DNA from: Bacteroidota bacterium
GTDB taxonomy: Bacteria; Bacteroidota; Bacteroidia; Bacteroidales; FEN-979
Direction: 5' to 3'
Assembly (NCBI GenBank): GCA_026391735.1
Contig: JAPLDL010000010.1
Span: forward strand, 1 to 38,119
DNA: 38,119 nt
Under the pieces are notes generated by a model. That model was not told where the DNA came from, did no database searches, and was given only the letters and a program-made list of their open reading frames with translations. A program made the translations under genes and the position numbers. Each line of letters starts with the position of its first letter. Within the stretch, counting starts at the first letter, position 1. Shown here in pieces: positions 1 to 6,720 of the stretch.

Positions 1-100
1 GGGAATGTTTCTGAAAAACCCCCAGGTCGAGCAGCAGCATGAGTAAAATAAAGACCAGAAAAGAGGAGAAAAAAATGAGCTCGTTAAGGTTTAATGACAT
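1..100 (-). CDS. TerC-family integral membrane protein, N-terminal fragment
   Basis: An open frame starts with ATG at 98-100 on the minus strand and runs off the left edge, giving 33 codons. The residues form a hydrophobic first membrane span followed by LLLDLGVFQKHS. The DLGVF-H segment at the end of helix 1 is typical of the TerC/Alx family (tellurite-resistance-type membrane proteins linked to metal homeostasis at the cytoplasmic membrane). Only the first helix is visible, so the call rests on this motif and on the absence of stops. The gene is divergent from glnA. Another small membrane protein cannot be excluded. Confidence 0.55.
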   Translation of the reverse strand, partial: MSLNLNELIFFSSFLVFILLMLLLDLGVFQKHS

Positions 101-147
101 AGTGGTTCAGCATGTGTTGATGATGTATCAAATTTACGGAAAATTCT

Positions 148-155
148 TACTTTTG
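148..155 (+). promoter_or_regulatory. Candidate -7 box (TACTTTTG) upstream of glutamine synthetase
   Basis: TACTTTTG matches the Bacteroidota -7 consensus TAnnTTTG and lies 35 bases before the glnA ATG. A TTG at 117-119 is about 28 bases upstream, longer than the usual gap to a -33 TTTG, so only the -7 element is convincing. Confidence 0.4.
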
Positions 156-190
156 CAAGTCTCTGATTACTTTATCTAAACCCGATTGAC

Positions 191-1696
191 ATGAACGAAG
201 CGGTAGTCCTGAATCCCAATCCACTCATCAGTTTCCTCGACAAGCCATCCGAAGAATTTACAAAAAGCGACCTCATCAGGTTTATCGAAGCCAAGGGCGT
301 AGGCATGCTGAATTTTCGCTATGCAGGCGGCGACGGCCGTTTGAAGACCCTGAACTTCATGATCAAAAGTCGCAAGCACCTAGATAGCATCCTCAGCGCC
401 GGGGAGCGTGTCGACGGCTCCAGCCTCTTCCCGCATTATGTAGAGGCAGGATCTTCTGATCTATATGTAATTCCCCGTTACAGAACAGCTTTTGTGAACC
501 CGTTTTCGCAGTTTCCGGCTATTGATATTATGTGTTCCTATTATGATAAGGACGGACTGCCCTTTGCCAATTCGCCCGAGTATATTTTGCGCAAGTCGCA
601 TGAAGCCCTGAAAAAGGAAACGGGCCTGGCGTTTGAGGTCATGGGGGAGCTTGAATATTACGTAATTTCCGAGAAAAACACCCTCTTCGAAGCGGCCGAC
701 CAGAAAGGCTACCATGAATCGGCACCGTTCTGCAAATGGGAAAACCTCAGGCTTGAAGCCATGAGGGCCATAGCAAATTGCGGGGGCTATATCAAATACG
801 GGCATTCCGAAGTAGGGAATTTCACCGAAACCGGGTTGAGCTTCGAACAGAATGAAATTGAATTTATTCCCGTTAAACTGGAAGATGCCGCTGAACAGAT
901 CCTTATTGCGAAATGGATCATCAGGTCACTGGCCTATAAATACGGAGTCACAGTTACTTTTGCGCCCAAGATCACTTCGGGCAAGGCAGGGAGCGGATTG
1001 CATGTGCATACCCGCCTGATGAAAAACGATAAAAGCCAGATGCTCGATGACGGAAAGCTGTCCGATACCGCCCGCCGGGCTATTGCCGGGTACCTCGACC
1101 TTTCGCAGTCCCTCACCGCCTTCGGAAATACCATCCCCACCTCCTATTTCAGGCTGGTACCCCACCAGGAAGCTCCTACCAACATCTGCTGGGGCGACCG
1201 CAACCGTTCGGTACTGGTGAGAGTACCCCTTGGCTGGGGCAGTAAGCACGACATGATCACCGATGCCAACCCGTTTGAAAAAGATACTCAGAAAGGTTTT
1301 GGCAGCAGGCAAACCGTTGAATTCAGGTGTCCCGACGGGTCTGCGGATATCTACCTCCTGTTCGCAGGGCTTACAGTCGCTGCAAGGCATGGCCTGAAGA
1401 TGAAGGATGCGCTGGAATATGCCGAAAAGACTTATGTCGACATCAATATTTTTGATGAGAAGAACAAACAAAGAGTGAAAGACCTTCAGCACCTTCCCGA
1501 TTCCTGCTGGAAAAGCGCCGGCATTTTGCAGAAACAAAGGGCGATCTACGAAAAAGACGGGGTATTCCCTCCCCTTGTGATCGACGGTATCATCAAGAAG
1601 CTCCGCAGCTATAATGATGAGTTCCTGCGTGAATCTATCAAGGATAATGAGAAAGAGATACTGAAGCTGGTGAATACCTTCCTGCATTGCGGGTAG
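191..1696 (+). CDS. glnA: Glutamine synthetase (type I-like, about 500 aa)
   Basis: A cytoplasmic enzyme that makes glutamine from glutamate, ammonia and ATP. The 501-aa protein has the N-terminal beta-grasp region with DGSSLFPHYVEAGSSDLYV (about residues 75-93) followed by the catalytic barrel. Visible metal and substrate sites are ELEYYV (153-158), QNEIEF (220-225), GSGLHVH (267-273), LVPHQEAP (322-329), the Arg-rich NRSVLVRVP (338-346) and VEFR (376-379). These match GlnA-type synthetases rather than the much longer type III enzymes also common in Bacteroidota. No adenylylation loop is obvious at the C-terminus. The ATG at 191 is kept because the -7 box sits a short distance upstream. No partner gene (PII or glutamate synthase) is adjacent. 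Confidence 0.95.
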   Translation: MNEAVVLNPNPLISFLDKPSEEFTKSDLIRFIEAKGVGMLNFRYAGGDGRLKTLNFMIKSRKHLDSILSAGERVDGSSLFPHYVEAGSSDLYVIPRYRTAFVNPFSQFPAIDIMCSYYDKDGLPFANSPEYILRKSHEALKKETGLAFEVMGELEYYVISEKNTLFEAADQKGYHESAPFCKWENLRLEAMRAIANCGGYIKYGHSEVGNFTETGLSFEQNEIEFIPVKLEDAAEQILIAKWIIRSLAYKYGVTVTFAPKITSGKAGSGLHVHTRLMKNDKSQMLDDGKLSDTARRAIAGYLDLSQSLTAFGNTIPTSYFRLVPHQEAPTNICWGDRNRSVLVRVPLGWGSKHDMITDANPFEKDTQKGFGSRQTVEFRCPDGSADIYLLFAGLTVAARHGLKMKDALEYAEKTYVDINIFDEKNKQRVKDLQHLPDSCWKSAGILQKQRAIYEKDGVFPPLVIDGIIKKLRSYNDEFLRESIKDNEKEILKLVNTFLHCG

Positions 1697-1700
1697 ACGG

Positions 1701-1815
1701 TCGCTCCTTGAAGCCAAGGCCGCTCATGTAAGTTGCTTCGCTTTCAATACCAAGGCGACTTTTGCGATATATTTCGCTACTCACAGCCAAGGCAGCTTGT
1801 GTGAGATGCTTCGCT
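1701..1815 (+). repeat. Interspersed element copy A: three tandem degenerate 36-37 bp units
   Basis: The element starts 5 bases after the glnA stop and holds three consecutive units at 1703-1739, 1740-1775 and 1776-1812. Each begins with GCT, carries a core close to CCAAGGC about 12 bases in, and ends in TTC. Nearly the same sequence occurs after sdhB (11784-11853) and, on the minus strand, after the MBOAT gene (32361-32483). The rest of the spacer to 1966 shows only a weak interrupted dyad (CAAAATG 1838-1844 with CATTTTG 1870-1876). A 62-codon open frame at 1762-1950 is read through this repeat and is not taken as a gene. Confidence 0.8.
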
Positions 1816-1966
1816 ATAGACTCAGCAAATCAAACGCCAAAATGTCGCTTAAACCTTAGCGATAACGGCCATTTTGTCAGTATGCGCGCTGGTTTTCATG
1901 TTGGCATAAAAATTGAACATCCCTCATCAGCAAATATAAAAACAACATAAAAAAAGGAGGTACACC

Positions 1967-2392
1967 ATGACACTTATCAGATGGCATCAGAGAAACCCCT
2001 TAGGGGATATGATGAGTAACTTTTTTGAAAACGAGCTGGGTGATTTTTTCGGAAAACGTATCACCGATCCGGCTGCAAACATCGTTGAGCAGAACGAATC
2101 GTTCCTGCTGGAGATCGCTGCTCCCGGAATGAAAAAAGATGATTTCAAGATCCACCTTGAAAACAGCGTTCTCACAATTTCCGCAGAAATTGAAGATGAA
2201 AAGAAAGAAGAAGGCAAGAACTACACCCGCAAGGAATTTTACTATGGTTCTTTCAGCCGCTCCTTCACCCTGCCAAAGACAATTGATCTTGACGCTATTA
2301 AAGCTGATTACCAGGAAGGCGTTCTTAAAGTTATCATGCCGAAGCGCGAAGAAGCAAAGCTGGAAACAAAGAAGGAGATAAAAATCTCCTAA
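1967..2392 (+). CDS. Small heat-shock protein, Hsp20/alpha-crystallin family
   Basis: An ATP-independent holdase chaperone that binds unfolding proteins in the cytoplasm as large oligomers. The 141-aa protein is of usual size. A short N-terminal arm (about 1-38) precedes an alpha-crystallin domain with IVEQNESFLLEIAAPGMKKDDF, read as separate strands, and the family-typical GVLKVIMPK near residues 118-126. The C-terminal tail ends KKEIKIS, where IKI resembles the I-x-I assembly motif. It is preceded by AGGAGG at 1955-1960, six bases before the ATG, an unusually strong Shine-Dalgarno for this phylum. No CIRCE operator or clear thermometer fold was seen. Confidence 0.95.
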   Translation: MTLIRWHQRNPLGDMMSNFFENELGDFFGKRITDPAANIVEQNESFLLEIAAPGMKKDDFKIHLENSVLTISAEIEDEKKEEGKNYTRKEFYYGSFSRSFTLPKTIDLDAIKADYQEGVLKVIMPKREEAKLETKKEIKIS

Positions 2393-2395
2393 CCG

Positions 2396-2451
2396 GAAAC
2401 CAGGTGCTGGGAGCCGGGAATCGAAAATCGGGAGCCGGCTCCCGATTTTCG
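2396..2451. repeat. Micro-repeat cluster with a perfect 30-bp palindrome
   Basis: Words close to GGGAGCCGGGAATCG recur between the Hsp20 stop and the next gene. The last 30 bases (2422-2451) are a perfect palindrome with 15-base arms centred on 2436/2437 (left arm CGAAAATCGGGAGCC). As RNA it could end hsp20 transcription, although no T-tract follows. It abuts the next promoter box directly. The word GGCTCCCGG reappears inside holB. Confidence 0.8.
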
Positions 2452-2459
2452 TACCTTTG
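2452..2459 (+). promoter_or_regulatory. Candidate -7 box (TACCTTTG), start codon 8 bases downstream
   Basis: TACCTTTG fits TAnnTTTG exactly and lies only eight bases before the ATG at 2468. A transcript starting at the usual distance would have almost no leader. The palindrome 2422-2451 ends at the base before it and occupies the -33 region. Confidence 0.55.
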
Positions 2460-2467
2460 TCCTCCTG

Positions 2468-3394
2468 ATGAAAGCCCCCTCCCAAAATCAACGAGCTCAT
2501 GTAGCCTTACTGGCTACCGCCTTTATCTGGGGACTCAATTATACTATTTCCAAATACCTTTTAACGGGGATCTTCAGCCCTCTCCAGCTGATATTCCTTC
2601 GCCTGCTCGGAGGGATGATCTGCTTTTATATTTTTCAAAAACTGTTTGTGCATGAAAAGGTTGCACGCAAAGACCTGATCATGCTGGCTTTTCTCGGGAT
2701 CATAGGGTTCGGACTGAATCAAACCTTGTTTTATGCCGGGCTCGCATTCACTTCCCCGGTGGATGCCTCAATACTTCATGTGATCAACCCGATCCTTGTC
2801 CTGATCTTTTCGAGCCTGCTCATTGGCGAAAAGGTAACTATCAGGAAAACTGGAGGTATTGCCCTTGGAAGTAGCGGTGCCCTGCTGCTTATTTTTTACA
2901 GCAGCGGACTTAGCTTCAGCGGGAACCATGCCCTCGGAAACCTGATGATCATCCTGAACATGATTTGTTACGCTCTATACCTGGTACTTGTAAAACCCCT
3001 CACTGCAAAATACAAAACAGCTACTATACTCAAGTGGGTCTCCCTTTTCGGTTTCATTTTCATCATCCCGTTCTCTATCAAACCTGCCTTGCAGATCAAT
3101 TTTTCTGCTATTTCTTTAACCGATTGGCTTTGGGTGCTTTATGTTATCCTGATTAATACTTTCGTAGCGTATTTCCTGGTAAATTATGCCCTGGAAAGGG
3201 TCATGCCCAGTGTCGTAAGCTATTATACTTACCTGCAGCCGTTTATTGCCGCCGCAGCTTCGGTTACGGTTGGAAGCGGGACGATCACCTGGACCAAAAT
3301 CCTGGCCGCACTATTGATATTCAGCGGAGTAGCCCTGGTTAACAGCGGTTCGAAAAAAGAAAAATTAAAGGAGGTGACGGAAGGGGGTGAGTAA
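2468..3394 (+). CDS. EamA/DMT-family transporter
   Basis: A cytoplasmic-membrane exporter or permease of the drug/metabolite transporter superfamily. The 308-aa protein consists of two EamA halves of about five spans each: the first includes ALLATAFIWGLNYTISKYLL and VDASILHVINPILVLIFSSLL, the second begins near GNLMIILNMICYALYLVLVK and includes NYALERVMPSVVSYYTYLQP. The charged tail (KKEKLKEVTEGGE) is cytoplasmic. The substrate cannot be read from sequence. Its 3' end overlaps the convergent phospholipase-D gene by 30 bases (3365-3394). ATG at 2468 is chosen because it follows the -7 box and begins the protein just before span 1. Confidence 0.9.
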   Translation: MKAPSQNQRAHVALLATAFIWGLNYTISKYLLTGIFSPLQLIFLRLLGGMICFYIFQKLFVHEKVARKDLIMLAFLGIIGFGLNQTLFYAGLAFTSPVDASILHVINPILVLIFSSLLIGEKVTIRKTGGIALGSSGALLLIFYSSGLSFSGNHALGNLMIILNMICYALYLVLVKPLTAKYKTATILKWVSLFGFIFIIPFSIKPALQINFSAISLTDWLWVLYVILINTFVAYFLVNYALERVMPSVVSYYTYLQPFIAAAASVTVGSGTITWTKILAALLIFSGVALVNSGSKKEKLKEVTEGGE

Positions 3395-4429
3395 CCACTC
3401 AAAGAACTTTTCTATCCAGGATCTTCTTCTCCATACTTCATAGATAAATGGTTCCGACGACTTTAATGTTTCATTGACATGGTTTTGCAACTGCTCAATA
3501 ATGCTTTGCTCACTTCCGATCAGCGCAACCTCATACTGAAAGCGGAAACTGCGGTAATCAAAATTGGCCGAAGAGATTGAAAACAGCGAATCATCAACCA
3601 TCAGCATTTTCGCATGCAGGTTGTAAGGCCCGTAAAAGAAGATTTTAACATTACTCCTGTCAAGCAATCCAAGGTACTTATTCCGCAATATATCGATCAT
3701 CCTTACATCTGAATTCTTAGGCATGATGATCTTCACGTCAACCTTTCTCCTGCTTGCATCCATTAAAGCTTTCCTCAGATTATAACCTGGAAGGAAATAG
3801 GGTGTTTCGATGACCACCGATTTCTTCGCCTGTTTGATCATTTGGGCATATTTCTTGCGAATCCTCTGTAATGGCAGGGAAGGCACATCCCTGATGATCT
3901 CGAAATCACCATGGAAAATGGTTCTGGTGAAAGTCAGCTTGTTGGAAATGATATAAGGGTTGAATGCCTCGAATGTTTCAGTAAAAACTTTCTTAAGCGC
4001 AAGTGCCAGGTCTCCTTCGGCCCTCAGCGCAAGCTCCCTCCAGTTAAGGTTGTATCCTGTAATGTTGGCCGAACCAAGGTAACAGACGGCATCGTCAATG
4101 ATAAGTATCTTCCGGTGGTCGCGACGGTGGCCCCGGGTAAACAGGTCGGAATTGATCTTGATCTTTTCGAAAAACTTCACCTCCCCTTTATACCGGATCA
4201 GTTCGGTAAAGAAATCCTCGCTCACAGGCCCTTTGCCCCATGAATCGATGAGAATGCGGATTTTAACACCTTCCCTGGCTTTTTTTGTAAGGGCATCACG
4301 AAAGCGTTCACCCATATGGTCGTTGGCGAATTTATAGGTCTCCAGAAGGATATATTCCTTCGCCTCCGCTATATCATTCAGCATCAGGTTATAAAGCTGG
4401 AAAGTATCGTCGATGAGCCGGTACTGCAT
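3365..4429 (-). CDS. Phospholipase D-like / cardiolipin synthase-like protein
   Basis: Membrane phospholipid metabolism: enzymes of this build join or cleave phosphatidyl groups through two HKD motifs. The 354-aa protein carries HRKILIIDD and HAKMLMVDD, each followed by the typical GSANITGYN or SANFDYRS. It lacks the N-terminal membrane spans of ClsA and so resembles shorter ClsB/ClsC-type proteins. The start is set at ATG 4429 (MQYRLIDDTF). A longer frame to 4498 exists, but its extra 23 residues are translated micro-repeat and lie upstream of the promoter box. The 3' end overlaps the EamA gene. A nuclease or other PLD activity is possible. Confidence 0.88.
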   Translation of the reverse strand: MQYRLIDDTFQLYNLMLNDIAEAKEYILLETYKFANDHMGERFRDALTKKAREGVKIRILIDSWGKGPVSEDFFTELIRYKGEVKFFEKIKINSDLFTRGHRRDHRKILIIDDAVCYLGSANITGYNLNWRELALRAEGDLALALKKVFTETFEAFNPYIISNKLTFTRTIFHGDFEIIRDVPSLPLQRIRKKYAQMIKQAKKSVVIETPYFLPGYNLRKALMDASRRKVDVKIIMPKNSDVRMIDILRNKYLGLLDRSNVKIFFYGPYNLHAKMLMVDDSLFSISSANFDYRSFRFQYEVALIGSEQSIIEQLQNHVNETLKSSEPFIYEVWRRRSWIEKFFEWLLTPFRHLL

Positions 4430-4433
4430 CAGA

Positions 4434-4441
4434 CAAAGATA
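4434..4441 (-). promoter_or_regulatory. Candidate -7 box (TATCTTTG) abutting the PLD start codon
   Basis: On the minus strand TATCTTTG ends four bases before ATG 4429. If transcription starts at the usual distance, the message is leaderless or nearly so. The box also shows that the longer reading frame to 4498 is not the real start. Confidence 0.55.
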
Positions 4442-4444
4442 CAA

Positions 4445-4548
4445 GATATCTGATATCTGATATCTGATATCTGATATCTGACATCTGACATCCGCCATCT
4501 GACATCCGATATCAGATATCAGATGTCAGATGGCAGATGGCAGATTTC
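4445..4548. repeat. Micro-repeat cluster: GATATCTG words with inverted copies
   Basis: The left half is tandem GATATCT/GACATCT words and the right half has their inverted counterparts. A clean stem is GCCATCTGACAT (4494-4505) with ATGTCAGATGGC (4523-4534). The 17-base loop contains further GATATC palindromes, and longer alternative pairings are possible. It separates the divergent PLD and yicC promoters, so it is not at a 3' end. Confidence 0.85.
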
Positions 4549-4558
4549 CGGCTTTTCT

Positions 4559-4566
4559 TATCTTTA
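4559..4566 (+). promoter_or_regulatory. Weak -7 box (TATCTTTA) before yicC
   Basis: Seven of eight positions fit TAnnTTTG, with A in place of the final G. It lies 20 bases before the yicC ATG, directly after the micro-repeat, and would drive yicC-gmk-nadD. Confidence 0.3.
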
Positions 4567-4586
4567 CCAGCATAAATCCAAGCATC

Positions 4587-5471
4587 ATGATCAAATCGAT
4601 GACCGGGTACGGTAAAGCTATTGCAGAGTTCGGAGACCGGAAACTGAGCATAGAAGTGAAAAGCCTGAACAGCAAGCAACTTGACCTGGCACTCAGGCTC
4701 CCTGCTATGTTCCGCGAAAAGGAAGCCGAAGTGAGAAACCTTATCTCCCAGAAACTTGAACGCGGCAAAGTGGACCTTCTCATCGCCACTGAGCTTACCG
4801 GGGAAACCTCCGGCATATCCATCAACCATGAACTGGCGAAAAAGTATCATTCCTCACTTAAATCGCTGCAGCTTGAACTCAAAGAAGATTGTCCAGACGG
4901 GCTTCTTCCCCTGATCCTGAAAATGCCCGATGTAATCCAGTCGGCCAAAGATGAACTGAATGAAAATGATTGGCTGCTGGTCCGCACAGGCATTGAACAT
5001 GCACTGGCCCTTGTAGATGAATTCCGCAGCGGAGAAGGGAAAATACTCTGCGACGATATCAGTAAAAGAATACAGCTGATCACTCAATACCTGCTTGAAG
5101 TTGAACCTTTTGAACAAAAGCGGATGAACGACATCAGGGAGAAAATGATCAGGGATTTTTCAACCTATAAATCGGATTTCAACGGCTCCGCACCCGATCA
5201 GAACCGTTTTGAACAGGAGATGATCTATTACCTTGAACGATTGGATATTACCGAAGAACAAATCCGCCTTAAAAAGCATTGCGACTATTTCCTCGACACC
5301 ATGGACGAAGGAGTTTCCCAGGGTAAAAAACTGGGTTTCATCACCCAGGAGATTGGCCGCGAGATAAATACGCTGGGATCCAAAGCGAACCAGGCCGATA
5401 TCCAGAAGATAGTTGTTCAGATGAAAGATGAACTTGAAAAGATCAAGGAACAACTCATGAATATCCTATGA
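4587..5471 (+). CDS. yicC: YicC family protein (putative endoribonuclease)
   Basis: A 294-aa cytoplasmic protein of the YicC/YloC family, whose members have been described as endoribonucleases. The N-terminal signature MIKSMTGYGKA, then LSIEVKSLNSKQLDLALRLP, is diagnostic. The C-terminal DUF1732 part holds LGFITQEIGREINTLGSKAN and QIVVQMKDELEKIKEQ-like helices. ATG 4587 is chosen; an upstream in-frame ATG at 4530 adds 19 residues read from repeat-derived sequence. The stop overlaps the gmk start in ATGA (5468-5471), which implies translational coupling. Neighbouring gmk is the usual partner in many bacteria. Confidence 0.92.
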   Translation: MIKSMTGYGKAIAEFGDRKLSIEVKSLNSKQLDLALRLPAMFREKEAEVRNLISQKLERGKVDLLIATELTGETSGISINHELAKKYHSSLKSLQLELKEDCPDGLLPLILKMPDVIQSAKDELNENDWLLVRTGIEHALALVDEFRSGEGKILCDDISKRIQLITQYLLEVEPFEQKRMNDIREKMIRDFSTYKSDFNGSAPDQNRFEQEMIYYLERLDITEEQIRLKKHCDYFLDTMDEGVSQGKKLGFITQEIGREINTLGSKANQADIQKIVVQMKDELEKIKEQLMNIL

Positions 5472-6037
5472 GCCATAAAGCGATCATCGTATGCGCCCCG
5501 TCCGGTGCTGGAAAAACCAGCATCGTAAAGCATCTTTTAGATACTCTTTCCGGCTTATCCTTTTCAATTTCAGCCTGCAGCCGTCCGAAACGCGAAAACG
5601 AAATCCATGGTAAAGATTACTATTTTCTGACTGCGGATGAGTTCCGCTCCAGGATCAATCATGGTGACTTTGTCGAATGGGAGGAAGTTTACCCGGGGAG
5701 CTATTATGGCACACTGAAGTCGGAACTTGAGCGGATATGGAGAGGTGGTAAAAGCCCGGTTTTCGATGTTGATGTGAAAGGCGGCATCAGCCTTAAAACC
5801 TATTTCGGCTCCAATGCCCTCGCCATTTATATAAAGCCCCCATCCATCGAAGCCCTTGAAAGCAGGTTGAGGAAACGGGGGACTGAAACTGAGGAAACCC
5901 TCAGGAAACGACTTGAACGGGCCGAATTTGAGCTCGGGTTTGCAAACAATTTCGATATCGCCATAATCAATGAATCTCTTGAACAGGCCTGCAGTGATTC
6001 AGTTGATGCCATTACACAATTTCTAAACCAGCGATGA
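5468..6037 (+). CDS. gmk: Guanylate kinase
   Basis: Phosphorylates GMP to GDP with ATP in purine nucleotide synthesis. The 189-aa length is normal. It shows the P-loop APSGAGKTS (residues 10-18), the GMP-binding FSISACSRPKRENEIHGKDYYFL region, FVEWEEVYPGSYYGT, and the lid with LRKRGTETEETLRKRL. It overlaps both neighbours by four bases (ATGA), so yicC-gmk-nadD is one translationally coupled unit. Confidence 0.97.
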   Translation: MSHKAIIVCAPSGAGKTSIVKHLLDTLSGLSFSISACSRPKRENEIHGKDYYFLTADEFRSRINHGDFVEWEEVYPGSYYGTLKSELERIWRGGKSPVFDVDVKGGISLKTYFGSNALAIYIKPPSIEALESRLRKRGTETEETLRKRLERAEFELGFANNFDIAIINESLEQACSDSVDAITQFLNQR

Positions 6038-6618
6038 GCAACGAAGGTAAAACCGGACTGTTTTTCGGGTCATTCAATCCCATTCACAACGGCCACCTGA
6101 TGATCGCTTCCTATATGGTGGAATATGCCGGCCTCGGCCAGGTGTGGTTTGTAGTATCGCCTCATAATCCCCTGAAAGAAAAATCGACGCTCCTGGCCGA
6201 TAACCACCGCCTGGTCATGGTAAACCTGGCTATTGAAGACGATCCCCGCTTCAAATCATCCAACATCGAATTCAAACTTCCCAGGCCATCTTATACCATC
6301 GATACCCTGACCTATCTTTCAGAGAAATACCCCGGGAAGCAGTTCGTCCCTATACTGGGATCCGACAACCTGCCATCCTTGCATAAATGGAAAAATTGGG
6401 AAGCCCTGCTCTCCCAATATATTTTTTACATTTATCCCCGTCCCGGCTCCGCCCCCAGTCAGTTCGACCACCATCCCTCCCTGATCAGGGTTGATGCACC
6501 GCTTATCACAGTCTCGTCTTCATTTATCCGCAAGGGCATTAAAGAAGGCCGCGACATGAGGTATTTCCTGCCCGAAAAGGTGTGGAAGTATATTGATGAG
6601 ATGAATTTTTACAGGTAA
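6034..6618 (+). CDS. nadD: Nicotinate-nucleotide adenylyltransferase
   Basis: Converts nicotinate mononucleotide and ATP to deamido-NAD in NAD synthesis. The 194-aa protein has the nucleotidyltransferase motif GSFNPIHNGH (12-21), the substrate-site VVSPHNPLKEK, GSDNLPSLHKWKNWE and the C-terminal ISSxxIR-type motif, here VSSSFIRKGI. It is last in the coupled yicC-gmk-nadD run. A micro-repeat hairpin follows 28 bases after the stop. Confidence 0.97.
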   Translation: MSNEGKTGLFFGSFNPIHNGHLMIASYMVEYAGLGQVWFVVSPHNPLKEKSTLLADNHRLVMVNLAIEDDPRFKSSNIEFKLPRPSYTIDTLTYLSEKYPGKQFVPILGSDNLPSLHKWKNWEALLSQYIFYIYPRPGSAPSQFDHHPSLIRVDAPLITVSSSFIRKGIKEGRDMRYFLPEKVWKYIDEMNFYR

Positions 6619-6632
6619 TGCGCAGCGCAGTG

Positions 6633-6720
6633 ATGACTGGATTACTGGATACCTGGATATCCAGTTATCCAGGTATCCCGTTATCTCGTTATCTCGTTAT
6701 CTCGTTATCCCGTCATCCAG
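6633..6720. repeat. Micro-repeat cluster between convergent nadD and pepP, with strong hairpin
   Basis: Tandem words near TCGTTATC and GGATATCC fill the spacer and run into the pepP stop codon. A perfect 13-bp stem pairs 6647-6659 (GGATACCTGGATA) with 6666-6678 around a 6-base loop. Its place between two 3' ends fits a bidirectional terminator, though no T-run is seen. Confidence 0.8.

Noticed and set aside
926..1717. 263-codon minus-strand open frame opposite glnA
   Set aside because: It is the mirror of a strongly conserved glutamine synthetase gene and has no recognisable protein features.
1762..1950. 62-codon open frame beginning MRYISLLTAKAACVRC
   Set aside because: It is read through the interspersed repeat after glnA, and similar residues (EAKAACVRC) appear from copy B, so the likeness is from the DNA repeat, not from a protein family.
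1838..1960. RNA thermometer ahead of the small heat-shock gene
   Set aside because: The AGGAGG lies in an A-rich, unpaired stretch; the only dyad (1838-1876) is far upstream and interrupted.
4445..4548. Possible CRISPR array in the GATATCTG repeats
   Set aside because: Words are 7-8 bases with no unique spacers of constant length and are part of inverted hairpins; no cas gene is present.
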